Shown in pieces: positions 24,588 to 36,795 of a stretch of 64,000 nt of DNA. Origin of the DNA: Tubiluchus corallicola (taxonomy: Eukaryota; Priapulida; Priapulimorpha; Priapulimorphida; Tubiluchidae); NCBI GenBank assembly GCA_030141605.1, contig JAQGDQ010002373.1:281921-345920 (forward strand), in the 5' to 3' direction. The notes under the pieces are model-generated. The model made no database searches and was not told where the DNA came from. It was given only the letters and a program-made list of their open reading frames with translations. The position numbers and the translations under genes are program-made. Numbering within the stretch: position 1 is the first letter of the stretch; each line of letters begins with the position of its first letter.

Positions 24588-27500
24588 TCAAAAAGAAAGT
24601 CAGAACGTGATGAGCCTACCACAGAGAACTGTGCTGCCAAGATCAAGCGCAAGTCGGGCGATTCCCCAACTGGAACACCGAATTCTTCTTCCACCAGAAA
24701 AATGTGCCAATTTAGCGATAGCCTACCACCGTTCTATTCCCAGTAAGTGTGGTACAGTCGTATCTTATACGTATTTTTATAGCAAAATTGCTACCTTTCA
24801 TTTTAAAGAAAAGTAGGAGTCCGCTAAGTGCCAGTTTAAATTCAGCAATATTACTGCGTTTTTAAACGAAAATTTCAGGTCAGCTAGTTATCATTACCCA
24901 CCACAAGAGGGAGTGATGGCAGACCGTCATCAGGCTTTTGGTTTACCAACAGGCGCTACATCTGCCTCATTAACGCCACGACGACGCATCCCGTCCAAAT
25001 CTAATCCACCAGTGGAGATGAACGAGTGGCTAAAAGTATTTCAGGTCAGTTTACTTTGAGATTCATACTGATCGCAAATTTAGAAATGGAAAAAAATTGC
25101 TCATAGTTAATCGTTGTGTGTAGATAAAGTTGTATGTTTGAGAAAGCTTGTGGTCATCTGAATCTGAAAAAATGTAGTCTCTTGATTCTTTTACGAAGGT
25201 GATGATTTCTTTATTGTAAGAGCTAAATATTTTTTGTATTTACTTTTAGTCATGGAGTAATGCTGAGCGCTTGCTAGCGTTAGATCAACTAATAGAATTA
25301 TGTGAGCCAACACAGGTACGACATATCATGACTGTTATTGAGCCACAATTTCAGAGGGATTTTATCAGCTTATTGCCAAAAGAGGTAATTAACTGTTTTT
25401 CATTTCTCATGTTAACATATTTCTTAGGTTAACAAGTAATTCTAATATTCACATAATTTGAGTTTTGATACAAATTTTTGCTGCGTCAGAAATGGTAATT
25501 TGTAAGAGCACTAGCTTATAATGCTTCCTCTTACTTGTCAGTTCTGTTGCCATTTTATGCACATTTTATGGTCAACACCAAAGTTTAGAGCACTGATTCT
25601 GCCATCTAGTTGAATTGCTGTTGAACTAACAGGAGTTGGTATGCCTCTAAGCCAGTGGTTCTTAACCTTGTTGGAGGTACCGAACCCCACCAGTTTCATA
25701 TGCGCATTCACCGAACCCTTCTTTAGTGAAAAATAAAATATGATTTTTTTCAAATTCAAGACATAGATATGTTTTTTACTGGTACACAAAATGAGCCGTG
25801 CATGAACATCACCTTATTCAAAGAACAAAACCAACACAATGCATAAACTCACAACAAATTACATACCTGCAAATCAGTGTGACTTCTGCTGTTGCCTTTG
25901 AGAGACCAGTTCAGATATGCATGGCTTCACCTTGGCCACTCTGCTGAACCCCTGAGATCGACTCACCGAACCCCTAGGGTTCGATCGAATCCAGGTTAAG
26001 AACCACTGCTCTAAGCTAATAGTTTTTCATGCACTATTTGTAGTTGCTAATGTTAATTATTGTGTACTCCTAATATTTAAAAAAAACTTGGAAATGACCA
26101 GCATTTGTGCATTGCAATTTCACCTAATGCATCATAATTAGTCATTTGAACGAGAGAGGAAAACCGTGTAAATATTCTTTTGTTTTAGCTTTTTTGTAAA
26201 CTTTCTGGTTCGTTTTAGAAAAATAGTCTGCAATTTGCTGTCGCAATTTATTGACCATGGCTCATTTAAGTTTTACACTCACGACAGAGACATTCATTCA
26301 TTCATTTTCATATAAAATTTAATGCCTGCGGGCCATTTTTCCAAAATTGCTTAAATTTTTTTGAACTTTGGAAAATTATAAGACTATTATGCTTAGATAA
26401 GTTGTGTTTGCTGTTGAAAAACTAACTGCTTACAGTCAGTAATAATTAATAGATCAGTAATAGTTAATAGATAATGATACAGAGTGAAATTAATGCATAA
26501 CATAATGTTGACCTTTTTAGCTTGCCCTGTACGTGTTGTCGTTTTTGGAGCCTCGGTCACTTTTACATGCGGCTCAGACATGTCGTTATTGGCGTGTGTT
26601 AGCCGAGGATAATCTACTTTGGCGAGAGAAGTGCCGAGAAGCTGGAATAGACGAGGCAGTCGTGTTTAACAAGTATGTATGCAGTTTTATACAGAGCACG
26701 ACATTGGCTTTTTGTTCTTATACGAATGAAGCATAGAAACATGATTAAGAATGTTTGCTATTAAAAATAAGCTAGTGACAGCATGGTTTCAGTCAAACTC
26801 GATTGACTTCCAATCATTCACTTTTACATTGCGCTTGTGGCAAAATTTTTGCCTTGCGCCTAGTTTCTTGAATTTCATATACATTAGAATCTTGTTTTGT
26901 CACGGTGTTTGTGATGGCATAGCCTGTTATACTTGCATATTACATATTACAGTAAAACTTACATATTACATGCACGTGCATCCACTGAACATTACACTTG
27001 TGTTAGTAATCTCTTGTCACCCCTTTCCGTAAATGAAACTGCTAATAATGGGGTTGTCATTTTCTACTGTATTAGCTCAAACACCTGAAACCATTTAAAC
27101 TATTCTAAGTAGAGCATACCTGCTTCATGGGACTCTTTAGTAGAGCAAACAAAAGTGTATACCCAACGACAGAGATATTTTTAGAATGCGATTTTGTCCT
27201 GAAACTCTTAGAACTATGAGATGTTCTTATCAATTGTGTGCATAAAATTTCAAAAGTATTTTGCTGTTTTATTTTCATCTTTCATTTATTGTTCCAGTTT
27301 TTATGTTGATAGATAATACTTCCTTTAAGCTTTTAAATTGGTGCGGAGAATTAAGTTGTCTAAGTCTTGATTTTTATATCCATCTTGATGAAGAAATTCT
27401 GTCGCAAATATTTCATTTGTCTCAGGTCGTTTTTTTTTACAGATTTCCTTGCTTTGTTTTTATCTAGGAAACGAAGATTAGTCTCTGGCACTCATCGAAG

Positions 27501-30500
27501 TCCTTGGAAAAGTGCTTACATGCGACAGCATCAGATTGAAATGAATTGGCGAGTCGGTCAAATTCGCACGCCCAAGGTATAAGTTAAGAACGTGCGCTGT
27601 TATTTATAATCTTTAAATTTTTATAACATTGTCACTTAATAATGGTATGAGCTATTAGTTGAGATTTTTTTAACCAGACTTGTTCAAATAAAAAAATGTG
27701 AAAAGCTGAGAACGAACCTAGCTGATATTGGACTTGTAGTCTAAAGTTAGTTCTGGCTATTTCAATTTCTTATCTTGGCATTGGATTTAGAATCCAAAAG
27801 TCCAGGTTTAAATTAGGGCTCAGTTTCGGTTATGTTTGCCTTACAAAAAAACCTTGAGTTGTCAGTTTATTCTATTACGATATTCTACATTTCAGTTTCT
27901 ATCCTGCCCATATGTTTTGGTAAGCAAAACTAAAGATTTTTTTATTTAATATTGGAAAAATATTTGTGCTTTTCTAGGTGTTGAAGGGACACGATGATCA
28001 TGTTATCACCTGTCTGCAGTTCTCAGGTAACCGGGTTGTCAGCGGATCGGATGACAACACGCTCAAGGTGTGGTCAGCAACCACCGGAAAGGTAAGCGAA
28101 GTTTCTTTGGACACATATCTTATTTATTGTTTCATAAATGTTCCATCAATACAAATGTAAACATACAACAATGTATAGAATAACAAACAAAATGCTAAGT
28201 CACACTTTTGCCTACAGTTTCATTGTGTCCGTTGTACATACAGACCTATGAAGCAAAGTTCAAAAACTTTTGTGTAACAAATTAGGAAAGCCTGTTTTAA
28301 TTTAATAGTTGTAACAACATAATACAACATCCAACTTTTTCTAGTGTTTACGCACACTTGTTGGTCACACTGGCGGTGTTTGGTCATCACAGATGTCGGG
28401 TAACATTATAATCAGTGGTTCAACTGACCGCACACTAAAGGTTTGGAATGCCGACACTGGACAGTGTACGCACACTCTGTACGGGCACACGTCAACTGTA
28501 CGATGCATGCATCTACATGGGAATAAGTAAGCTTTTTTCAGTTTTTAATGTACTTTTAATCTACCCAGTGACTTTTACAGTCAAACCTCGTTTGGCATTA
28601 CAAAAGGAGTAACGCTCCTTTTGTAATGCCAACCTCCCTCAGGACCCAAATTTTAGTAAAACAAAATATCCGTATTTGCATAAATACGTATGCATGAATG
28701 CACCTTGTTATAATGCCAGACTCGCTATAACGTTTTTGCATTCTCAAAGTAGGCGGTGTAAAGAGGTTTGACTATTATGTTAATTTAATGTTCAGTAACC
28801 CAGATTCTAGATCTAGAGAAAGCAGGTGTTCAGATTTTTATTGCTTTTCAGTGTGTATGGCATTATATTATCATTTTCCAAATGCATTCAATATGTTATA
28901 TCTTTCTGCATTTCAGAGTAGTGAGTGGATCACGGGATGCAACACTTAGAGTCTGGGACGTTGACAGTGGTGAGTGTTTGCACGTGCTGATGGGTCACGT
29001 TGCTGCTGTCCGATGCGTCCAGTATGATGGCAAGAGGGTTGTTAGTGGGGCGTATGATTACACTGTTAAAGTTTGGAATCCGGATTCGGAAGAGTGCCTA
29101 CACACGTTGACCGGACATACGAATCGTGTCTATTCCTTACAGGTATGGCATTTTTAAAAAATCGATCGTAATAGTAGCAAGAATCGAGTAAGCAAATGTC
29201 TTTTACAGCTAATATAACAAAATAAATTACAAATTAAGAGCCATTGACTTTAACTTCATAATTTGAAAAAAAATGAATTTCATGTAAAAAATTAATTTTA
29301 TGTAACTATGTACTTTTAACTGTTAACAATTTATATGTTGTCAAGTCGCATCTTGCCAGAAACAGGAGTCTGCAATGGTGTATTTCATCTGTTGTAAATG
29401 GTCAAAACACAAAAACAAAATCTCCCACTCAGTACCACTTTCTCTCATCACATAACATTGAAATCCTGGGAAATTTAGGTAGTTGCAGTTATTATCTTTA
29501 TTATATCAGTGTAATTTTAAAAGTACTTTGTTAACTAATTCTTCGCTTTGTTTTCACTGCACACGAATGCATCCATTACAAGAATAGGAGTACAGTACAT
29601 GGCATCTGTTAGTACTACTGGTATCGTATTTTAATGTTTATGTAAATTATTCTTGTCTCTCACATCATTGATTGATGTTTACATTTTAGTTTGATGGCAT
29701 TCACGTAGTCAGCGGTTCACTGGATACATCGATACGTGTTTGGGACATTGAAACGGGTAACTGTTTACACACGCTGATGGGACATCAGTCGTTAACTAGT
29801 GGCATGGAGCTCAAGGACAACATACTTGTGTCGGGGAATGCTGATTCGACAGTCAAAGTGTGGGACATCGTGACAGGGCAATGCTTGCAAACATTAACAG
29901 GTAAACTAGGTCTCTTACCTTAATGTGTTCTACTACTGGTTTCTACTGGTGCTGCTGCTATTACTACTTGCTACTGTAGTACTTTACCACTATTTACTAC
30001 TATGTTCAGCTACTGTAGTTTGCCAGTTAAAGGTGGGGCAAGCTGAAATTCATTGAATTTTTAATACCAAACTTGAGTAATATATCTAAAGAAATTGGCA
30101 GTGATTCTGGAGTCTAGACTCGAATCGCAGATGATATTTGAATTATGAATTTAATAATTCTGTGTTCTTTCTATCAAAAAGTTCATGTTATGTTTTTCTT
30201 TTTATATTCTGTATTAAACAATCTCAGTATTTTTTGTTTGACTTAGGCACATAGTTAGCCTAGATAGCAATCTGCTTAATCTTCCTCTATCTGGGGCAAG
30301 TTATATTCTACATTCTTTTGTGACTGTCACACTTGCTTGATTGATAATATAACATTCAAGATGTGTAAACACTTTTCAGGCCCCAACAAACATCAGAGTG
30401 CGGTCACTTGTTTGCAGTTTAATAGCAAGTTTGTTATCACGTCTTCTGATGATGGTACCGTAAAACTGTGGGATTTGAAGACTGGTGAATTCCTGCGAAA

Positions 30501-31593
30501 TCTGGTGTCTTTAGATAGTGGTGGCAGTGGTGGTGTTGTGTGGAGGATAAGGTAAGCTAACTGAAAATTACAAAAACAACATACTAAGATTGACTCCCAA
30601 AATATGTGTGATGCGATATATGCAGAACAAGTTGATAATAGCAATTATACTTTTAATATATGGTCTTGTATGAGATTTTTTATTCCTGGAAATGACAATA
30701 ATTCATTGCAAAAAATATAGTTTTAAACATGAATTGAAATAGTACAGAGTAGTATAAAAAATGACAAACATTGTTTGAACCCTAAATAGGAGTGTAGTGG
30801 CTATAGAATTAATAAGTAAGCACTTTGAACACGACTTTAATGTAGTTCAATTATGTAAACATAATAAAATACTAGGTGATAGTAAACTTTTACTGTGTTA
30901 TCAGTTCTTGTTTGTTAGCCAAGACAACACAGCCTGTCTAGACAAGACAATATGTTTCCGACTCCTTATTGCTAATATTAGGCACATTCAAAAAGCTAAT
31001 GTTTTAGTTAAAGTTGAATCTTGAAGTGCACTCGTAACATGGCAATCGTATGCTAATAAAAGTTGACGTGAAGTAATTGAAGCTGTAGCTGTAGAACGTA
31101 TCAATGAGTACATTGAAAAGTTGTTGGCTTGACACAAGCATTGCTAGCAGCCAAAGCAGTAGTAGGCTAATTACATTGTTGCGTATAAGCTTGTGAAATG
31201 GCAAACGTGAGCCAGAAAATGCACAAACACCTTTTAAACTCAAAGTATTGACATGTTTTACGTTTTCTTGGCTTTCTATGCAAACAATAGCTTACTCATT
31301 ACACAAGTAATGAATAAAAATCAAGCAGTTAATTGAATTATTTTAACCTTCATTGTCAACAACTTCATCTAATCTTTTATAAAGGCTGCAAATGTTAACT
31401 CAGATGTATCATAAGTATTGTATCGTTATAGCTGTACTAGAAACAGGACTATTATTTTGTTTGACGTTAGTTGATAGCAACTTATTTTTGTTTCAGAGCA
31501 AGTCAAACGAAATTAGTCTGTGCTGTTGGGTCAAGAAATGGTACAGAAGAAACAAAGTTATTAGTGCAAGATTTTGATGCTGATGTTAAATAA
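24588..31593 (+). CDS. FBXW7: F-box/WD40 protein FBXW7 (Fbw7/Cdc4/Ago), SCF substrate receptor
   Basis: Eleven shared coding exons are read at 24588-24742, 24879-25044, 25250-25384, 26521-26672, 27468-27576, 27978-28091, 28345-28526, 28917-29142, 29690-29900, 30380-30551 and 31497-31593, all GT/AG and phase-consistent, ending DADVK and TAA. With the four upstream exons the protein is 807 residues (human alpha form 707). Order of domains: basic nuclear-localisation-like KRK and KIKRK motifs, D-domain for dimerisation ([20 protein letters not shown]), F-box ([16 protein letters not shown]) that binds SKP1, linker, then eight WD40 repeats starting VLKGHDDHV. The phosphodegron-binding arginines corresponding to human R465, R479 and R505 are R565, R579 and R605 ([23 protein letters not shown]), all present. 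Known role: recognises phosphorylated cyclin E, Myc, Notch and similar degrons for ubiquitylation in the nucleus. Identification is essentially certain; only the N-terminus is open. Confidence 0.97.
25653..26008. mobile_element. Non-autonomous hAT element (356 bp) with 8-bp target duplication
   Basis: The element begins CAGTGGTTCTTAACCTTG and ends with the inverted CCAGGTTAAGAACCACTG (16 matching bases). It is flanked on both sides by the identical octamer CTCTAAGC (25645-25652 and 26009-26016). CAGTGGTT ends and 8-bp duplications define hAT transposons of the Charlie type. The interior repeats CCGAACCC and has no transposase frame. It sits in the FBXW7 intron just before the exon encoding most of the F-box. 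Confidence 0.93.
27770..27850 (+). mobile_element. tRNA-derived SINE remnant
   Basis: CATTGGATTTAGAATCCAA forms an anticodon-arm-like stem and is followed by AAGTCCAGGTTTAAATTAGGGC, a degenerate B box in the T-arm position. The A box is not clear. It lies in the FBXW7 intron between 27576 and 27978. Confidence 0.35.
28578..28773. mobile_element. Tc1/mariner (pogo/Tigger-like) MITE with internal hairpin
   Basis: The left end CAGTCAAACCTCG and right end GAGGTTTGACT form an 11-base terminal inverted repeat typical of Tigger/pogo-related MITEs, and TA precedes the left end. Internal text CTATAACG and TTATAATGCCA also fits these families. Just inside the left end is a perfect 18-base stem (28592-28609 with 28615-28632) closing a 5-base loop. 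The right-hand TA is not intact. Confidence 0.75.
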
Positions 31594-32930
31594 GTGTACT
31601 CGAGTCATCATAGAAAATTGTCACACGTACGGGACCAAGATTTCCACTTGTGTAATTTGCGAGAAGAGTGCAATGATTGGCGTAGAGAGTCCGAACAGTA
31701 TTAATGAACTCCGACTAAGCCTAAGCATAATTGCATTAACGTTTTCAAATAATCGAACTTTAGGAATTTTCTTGCATTACTGTGGCACAAGTACTAAGTT
31801 TGTAGTGATCCTTTACCTCAGGCTTTTGCAAAAAATGTGCTTCTTATCATCTTTATCAAAGTCTTACAGCTGATGTATCAACCCAACTTTGCTCTTAAAG
31901 TATGTAGTGACATGCTCTCTTAAAATTTTATTAGCATTTTCTTTAACTGTGTAATTGTGAGTCTGTCATTATTATTTTAGCTGTTCTTGTGCCACAATCT
32001 TGCAATTTGTGCTTTTCTCTAAAAATATCTGGGAATCAAAGTGATGTGGAGTATAACGTAACCAATGGAGTTGTACTGTGTGCACGTCTCCTAGTCTTTC
32101 TTAATGGATAGTCTACTGTGTTCGATCGTCTTTCACTCGTATAGTGCGACATCGAGAAGCAAATGGCTATAATGTTCGCGTTAGGAAACTGAAAAGCCCC
32201 ATATTGATTATCATTTTACAGTATTGCTAATGAAATATAGATGGTGGCATGGTAGATGACATCAGAAAATATAAGTGAGCTAACAGTTTTCTTTGGTCGA
32301 GGGACAAATGTCCCTGACTCTTAACTTTTTAGGAGAGATAGTCACTTGATTCAGTAATTGATGATAATCTCCATTAATGTCTAATAGCTAGAGGCATGAT
32401 GGTTACAGTCATGTCAGATCATGCGCATAAATATCCAGTGGTAAGTTTTTGCACCAATCCTGTTGTACAAATGTTCATGTATATAGTGGCTTCTAGATTT
32501 TGTGTAGGCCTTGGCAACTTATTTCGTCACGTTTTTTAGTTTAATTTTTACTTATTCGTTTATGCTCTTAAACAAACGAGTAATTCCCGAAAGATCACTT
32601 TGGCATATTTACTTAGTATTTTCAGTTTTATTTGGCAACTTTAAAATAAACATCTTCAATGTAGCATTAGAGCAGTGCATAACCCCCTCCCCCGATGACA
32701 AATTTGAAAATATGGCACTGAGGATAAAGCTGTTTTGCTTGTGTGATATTTTTTTTGTTTTAGTTTAGTTGTTGAAGTTGGCAAGTGGCCAAAATTATTA
32801 CGTAAGTGATAATTCTTTAGTTTATGCTAAAACTTTCTGTATAATTTTGTTGATGTGTGTGTTTGTTTTATTTTCACTTTGATACTTTGCTTATTTTTAT
32901 GTAAATAAAGTCTTGTTATTGAAAAAAGTG
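31594..32930 (+). other. FBXW7 3' untranslated region
   Basis: AT-rich sequence follows the TAA and ends near AATAAA at 32904-32909, about 1.3 kb downstream. No other gene-like frame was seen; a plus-strand frame at 32511-32768 is hydrophobic, AT-driven and rejected. The length is moderate for an animal FBXW7 mRNA. Confidence 0.65.
32904..32909 (+). terminator. FBXW7 poly(A) signal AATAAA
   Basis: GTAAATAAAG followed about 15-30 bases later by a GT-rich stretch (GTGTGC) is the arrangement of a cleavage/polyadenylation site. It is the canonical hexamer placed before the convergent PSMD1 gene. Confidence 0.65.
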
Positions 32931-33783
32931 TGCATTGATTCTTTTAAATCACTTTTCACTCTTACTACCCATTCCACTAATTCCTTGCATTATACCTGCA
33001 GACGTAAAAATTATACTTTGTACGTTTATACTTTTTCGCAGCTCTAAGGATTCGTGAAGAGGTAACAATTTTAACAGTTAACCTTAGTTTGTTTTTTCTT
33101 TGTTTGTTTCCAAGCAAGATCCTGCTAGTAAATTAATAGTAGTTGCTGTTAGTAGATCAGACTAACAAAAAATTAAGTAGTCCACACAAAGTAAATTAAG
33201 TAGTTTTAGTAGGTACAGCAGCTGCGCATGTACACGATAAAATTGCGAAAAGGTTAACTGATTGTGGGCTCATAAAGTTTGATAGGTCACTAGCCTTTCT
33301 CCGTGTGATGTCACATCCTGCATAAATGCCACTAAGGGATATAAGAAATTAGAAACAGATTTGATTTTTCCTGTTAATCATGGCACTTGCACTGTAAAGA
33401 TTAATAATTTGCGCATTCATGTTTTTATCTTACATTTTTCGAAATATGCAGATTGGGATATAAATGCTTTTTCTATGCAATAAGCTGTAAACAATGTGTC
33501 TTATGGGTTAAACCTTGCATTAGTTGCAAGTCTCTAAAAAACTAATGATGTTCAAAAAAGTACGCCTAGAATCAGAAATGAAAAGCGAAAAATGTTTGCA
33601 ATTAGCTTTATACACAAAAGATTCTTATTTGATAACAATGCAATTTTTGACCTTAAGGCATAAATTTGAGAAAAAAAACAGCAAGCAATATAAATTAGAG
33701 ACAAAATTTAAAAAATGGGCTAAGTTAATGGAGAAACAGCTTTCACATTGGGTTACTACCCTAGAACTTGCAAAACATACATA
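32931..33783. other. Convergent intergenic spacer between FBXW7 and PSMD1
   Basis: Some 850 bases hold the 3' ends of two convergent transcripts. No canonical minus-strand AATAAA for PSMD1 was found between 32930 and 33783; a variant GATAAA lies near 33424. Frames here are extensions antisense to PSMD1 or AT-rich noise. Confidence 0.5.
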
Positions 33784-36700
33784 TCAATCCTCGTCATATT
33801 CAAAAGGTTCGGGTGGTTCTGGTTCAGCTTCTTCCTGCTCCACTTTAGGTCCATGTGCAACAACTTCCTCTATAATTTCCTCTGGTACTTCGGTTTTTAG
33901 ATTGCGCAACATAATCACTCCTCCGGTAGAGACCGGTTTCAGTGGTCTGTACCTTGTACCTTCAGGCATGCTAATTACTTTCAACTGTGCCCGCATGACA
34001 CGAGCCGGATTTGACAACATTTCAAAATTGGGTTCCGGTTCTTTTTTCTCTTCTAGTTTTTCTACTTCTTCCTCCTTACTTGTGCTTTCCTTGCTTGTCA
34101 TGGCTTCTTTGTTGGCAGCTTCTTTGCTGGACGACTTGGTCTTGCTCTCTGCTTTAGCACCCTTCTTTTCTTTTGCATCCTTTTGTTTTGAATCTTTCTC
34201 TTTTGAATCCTTCTCTACTTCATCTTTTTTTGGTTCATCTACTTCCATTTTATCTTGGCTGCGATGACGCTCTCTTTCTAATTCTTTCTTTTTGGCTTTT
34301 GCAGTAATACTAAGTATTGCTGTTGAAACTTTCTCCTTCTCTTTTTCTTTCTTTTCTTCTAGAGGTGGTGGATAAGCATACGTCGACGGCTTTGCACCAG
34401 ATTTGAACTCAATCTTTGGCATGGCCATGTTTGCATTCAAACCAATGAGACAAGTGGGCGTAAATGCTAGAGCCAGAAAATGTGCAAGAGGAAACCAAAA
34501 CCAGAACTGCAAGAACACTAACATGCCCACAACAGATGTCATGTGTGTGTGGCCAGTTCTTGACTGTAAAGAAATGGTAGTATTTCGCCCACCAGCATCA
34601 AGTATGCCCTGTGCTAATATAGCACCAAATTTAGCCATGACGTCATCATGTTTATCATTAATGACTTTGGTGTAAAGTTGTCTGAAGTATGTCACTTTTG
34701 GACAGGTAACCTCATTCTGCTGGATCAAAATCAAGGCCGAAGCAATAAGCACCCCTTGTCGAACGTAGTTTACTGTATCGTTTGCCATGGGTTCTAGCAA
34801 AGCAATAGCATCTTTCTGGCCTGTTCCTGCACAAGATATTCCTAATGCTATGGCAGCCCCATATCTTACATGTGGATTGTATGATTCTGACAACAAAGAG
34901 ACTACATTGGGTACTTGTTCTGGAGTCCTAAATAGTAAAAATCCTAAAGATTCCACAGCTGCTCGTCGAACATCATCATTTACATCACTAACCGCGACAT
35001 GCAGTAATCTTCGTATAGCACTGTTATTCCCAGTTCCACAGTATGCCATGGCTACTGTATACATGGCTGATCGCCTTAAAATAGGGTCTTTATCTAACGA
35101 TAGACTTTCAATAAGAGCATCTGCTTCTTCTAAACGCCCGTACATCACTAAAGCTATTCCAATTGCTAATCCACGAATAATTTTCTCATGCTGCGTTTCT
35201 TGTGCATAAGAAACCATGTCCTCGATGGCTGTTGGTGACCTTGAGCCAAGCATAACGATACCCATAGCTAGCCCAGCGGCCTCACCAGTCACAGCATCGT
35301 CTTGCAATAAATTCATCTTCAGCTGATCATAGACATCTTGGCGTGCCGTGCCCATTGCAGCAAGGCCCAAACCCAGACATGCACCATGGCGAACCATGTC
35401 AGTTGTAGCTTCTTTTAGTTGAGTTAATAAATAGTCTATCATTTTACCTCCATGATTAGCATGAATCAATCCTAGTGCATATAATCCACCCCCTTCAGAA
35501 TAAGCACTACCAGGGCCAGTTTCTTTAGGCAGGTAAGTTGCCATTAAACTCAATGCTTCCTTCTCATGACCCTTGTGAATGACACCTAAACTTGCAGTTG
35601 CAGTGAATTTTGCCCAATTCGTGGCTCGTGCTAGCCACTCTAAACTGTCCCTCAGAAATGTATCACTAGTTGTACCACAATGCATAAAAGAATTGCATAT
35701 TACTGTCGCTGTATGACAAACTGAATTACGCACAGCATCTTTTGTGTTTTTCAAAATTAACAAATCTGATTTATTATTTCGTATCAAAAACTGCAAATGA
35801 AGACCTATCGAAATTTCTCCGGTGAGAATGGAAGTAAGCTTGTCTAAACGGCTTTTTGTTTCTTTATCTTCTTCTGTCTCTGCAGTTTCAACAGCATCTA
35901 CTGTTTCTTTGCGTTCCTCGGATTTCTCATCTGTCTCCATTTCCTCGTCTTCAGTTGCAACTTCGGATCCAGGCAGCGCTACAGTGCCACGCAAAGCTTG
36001 GTGAACTCGATTGAGAAATTCTTGTGTAGCACTTTCGTACAAGTCAAAAGCAATTTGATAAGCAAGCAGCGTCCCGTTGTCAGTTTCCTTCACAAGTTTT
36101 GTCAATATTTCTGCAACAGAAACCGGATCATCAAGAAATATCAAACATTGGCATACACTTATATAGTCTGGAGTTTTCAAACCACTGTACAGTTCTACCA
36201 GAACTCTTAAGACAGTGTTGCGAAAATGGCGATTAGGTATCAATGTCATGCATACTCCAAGGGCATACGATAACATGCCAGATACATCGTTAGATTTATT
36301 TATGGCATCCTGAAACACGTCAAGACGACGAGTTTCCAGGGCAATTCCTACCGCTTGTTTGTATTTACCATCATCAAAGCATCTCTGAAACATTTTGTTG
36401 ACAACAGCCTCTAGCCGTGAATCGATTTCTACCTGTTCACTTGTTTCTGCATTTTGAACTCGTAGTTTTGTATAGTGATCAATACATTTGGCTATAATTG
36501 TTTCCACATACTCTGACGATGAATTAACATCAAACAATGCTGCTGCTCCAAGTGCGTACGTTAACGAGTCTTCAAAAGACCCGAGATGATAATAAACTTT
36601 GGATGCAACCAGTGCAGCCAAATTTCGATGTTTAAAAGCATCATCTTCATACAACACTTCTATTTTTGTAATCACTTCGGATATTTCTGCCCAGAAATCA

Positions 36701-36795
36701 CTAACGAGTATATTCAACTTCTGGAGGGCATAGAGCTTCAGGTCTGCCTCTTTTTCATCCAGCAATGAAATGATCCCAGCAGCAGAAGTGATCAT
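33784..36795 (-). CDS. PSMD1: 26S proteasome non-ATPase regulatory subunit 1 (PSMD1, Rpn2)
   Basis: A single uninterrupted 1003-codon frame starts [14 protein letters not shown], the same start as human PSMD1, so the ATG at 36795 is chosen over an upstream non-ATG extension. Rpn2 is the largest base subunit of the 19S particle and scaffolds Rpn1, the Rpt ring and ubiquitin receptor Rpn13. Seen in order: N-terminal helical domain ([29 protein letters not shown]), the toroid of proteasome/cyclosome repeats ([69 protein letters not shown]), the [11 protein letters not shown] segment, a Lys/Glu/Ser-rich linker, and the C-terminal tail [13 protein letters not shown] that in human and yeast docks into the Rpn13 Pru domain. 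The charged linker is about 50 residues longer than in human (953 residues), explaining the extra length. No coding intron is present, unlike neighbouring genes. Confidence 0.98.
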   Translation of the reverse strand: MITSAAGIISLLDEKEADLKLYALQKLNILVSDFWAEISEVITKIEVLYEDDAFKHRNLAALVASKVYYHLGSFEDSLTYALGAAALFDVNSSSEYVETIIAKCIDHYTKLRVQNAETSEQVEIDSRLEAVVNKMFQRCFDDGKYKQAVGIALETRRLDVFQDAINKSNDVSGMLSYALGVCMTLIPNRHFRNTVLRVLVELYSGLKTPDYISVCQCLIFLDDPVSVAEILTKLVKETDNGTLLAYQIAFDLYESATQEFLNRVHQALRGTVALPGSEVATEDEEMETDEKSEERKETVDAVETAETEEDKETKSRLDKLTSILTGEISIGLHLQFLIRNNKSDLLILKNTKDAVRNSVCHTATVICNSFMHCGTTSDTFLRDSLEWLARATNWAKFTATASLGVIHKGHEKEALSLMATYLPKETGPGSAYSEGGGLYALGLIHANHGGKMIDYLLTQLKEATTDMVRHGACLGLGLAAMGTARQDVYDQLKMNLLQDDAVTGEAAGLAMGIVMLGSRSPTAIEDMVSYAQETQHEKIIRGLAIGIALVMYGRLEEADALIESLSLDKDPILRRSAMYTVAMAYCGTGNNSAIRRLLHVAVSDVNDDVRRAAVESLGFLLFRTPEQVPNVVSLLSESYNPHVRYGAAIALGISCAGTGQKDAIALLEPMANDTVNYVRQGVLIASALILIQQNEVTCPKVTYFRQLYTKVINDKHDDVMAKFGAILAQGILDAGGRNTTISLQSRTGHTHMTSVVGMLVFLQFWFWFPLAHFLALAFTPTCLIGLNANMAMPKIEFKSGAKPSTYAYPPPLEEKKEKEKEKVSTAILSITAKAKKKELERERHRSQDKMEVDEPKKDEVEKDSKEKDSKQKDAKEKKGAKAESKTKSSSKEAANKEAMTSKESTSKEEEVEKLEEKKEPEPNFEMLSNPARVMRAQLKVISMPEGTRYRPLKPVSTGGVIMLRNLKTEVPEEIIEEVVAHGPKVEQEEAEPEPPEPFEYDED

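Noticed and set aside
33524-34267. Long plus-strand frame of 247 codons
   Set aside because: It is antisense to the PSMD1 coding exon; its Ser/Phe/Leu-rich composition is the complement of the Lys/Glu-rich Rpn2 linker.
34403-35209. Plus-strand frames across the PSMD1 region
   Set aside because: Shadows of the conserved minus-strand PSMD1 frame.
24588-36795. Functional FBXW7-PSMD1 gene cluster (ubiquitin-proteasome)
   Set aside because: The genes are convergent with separate promoters; adjacency alone does not show co-regulation.
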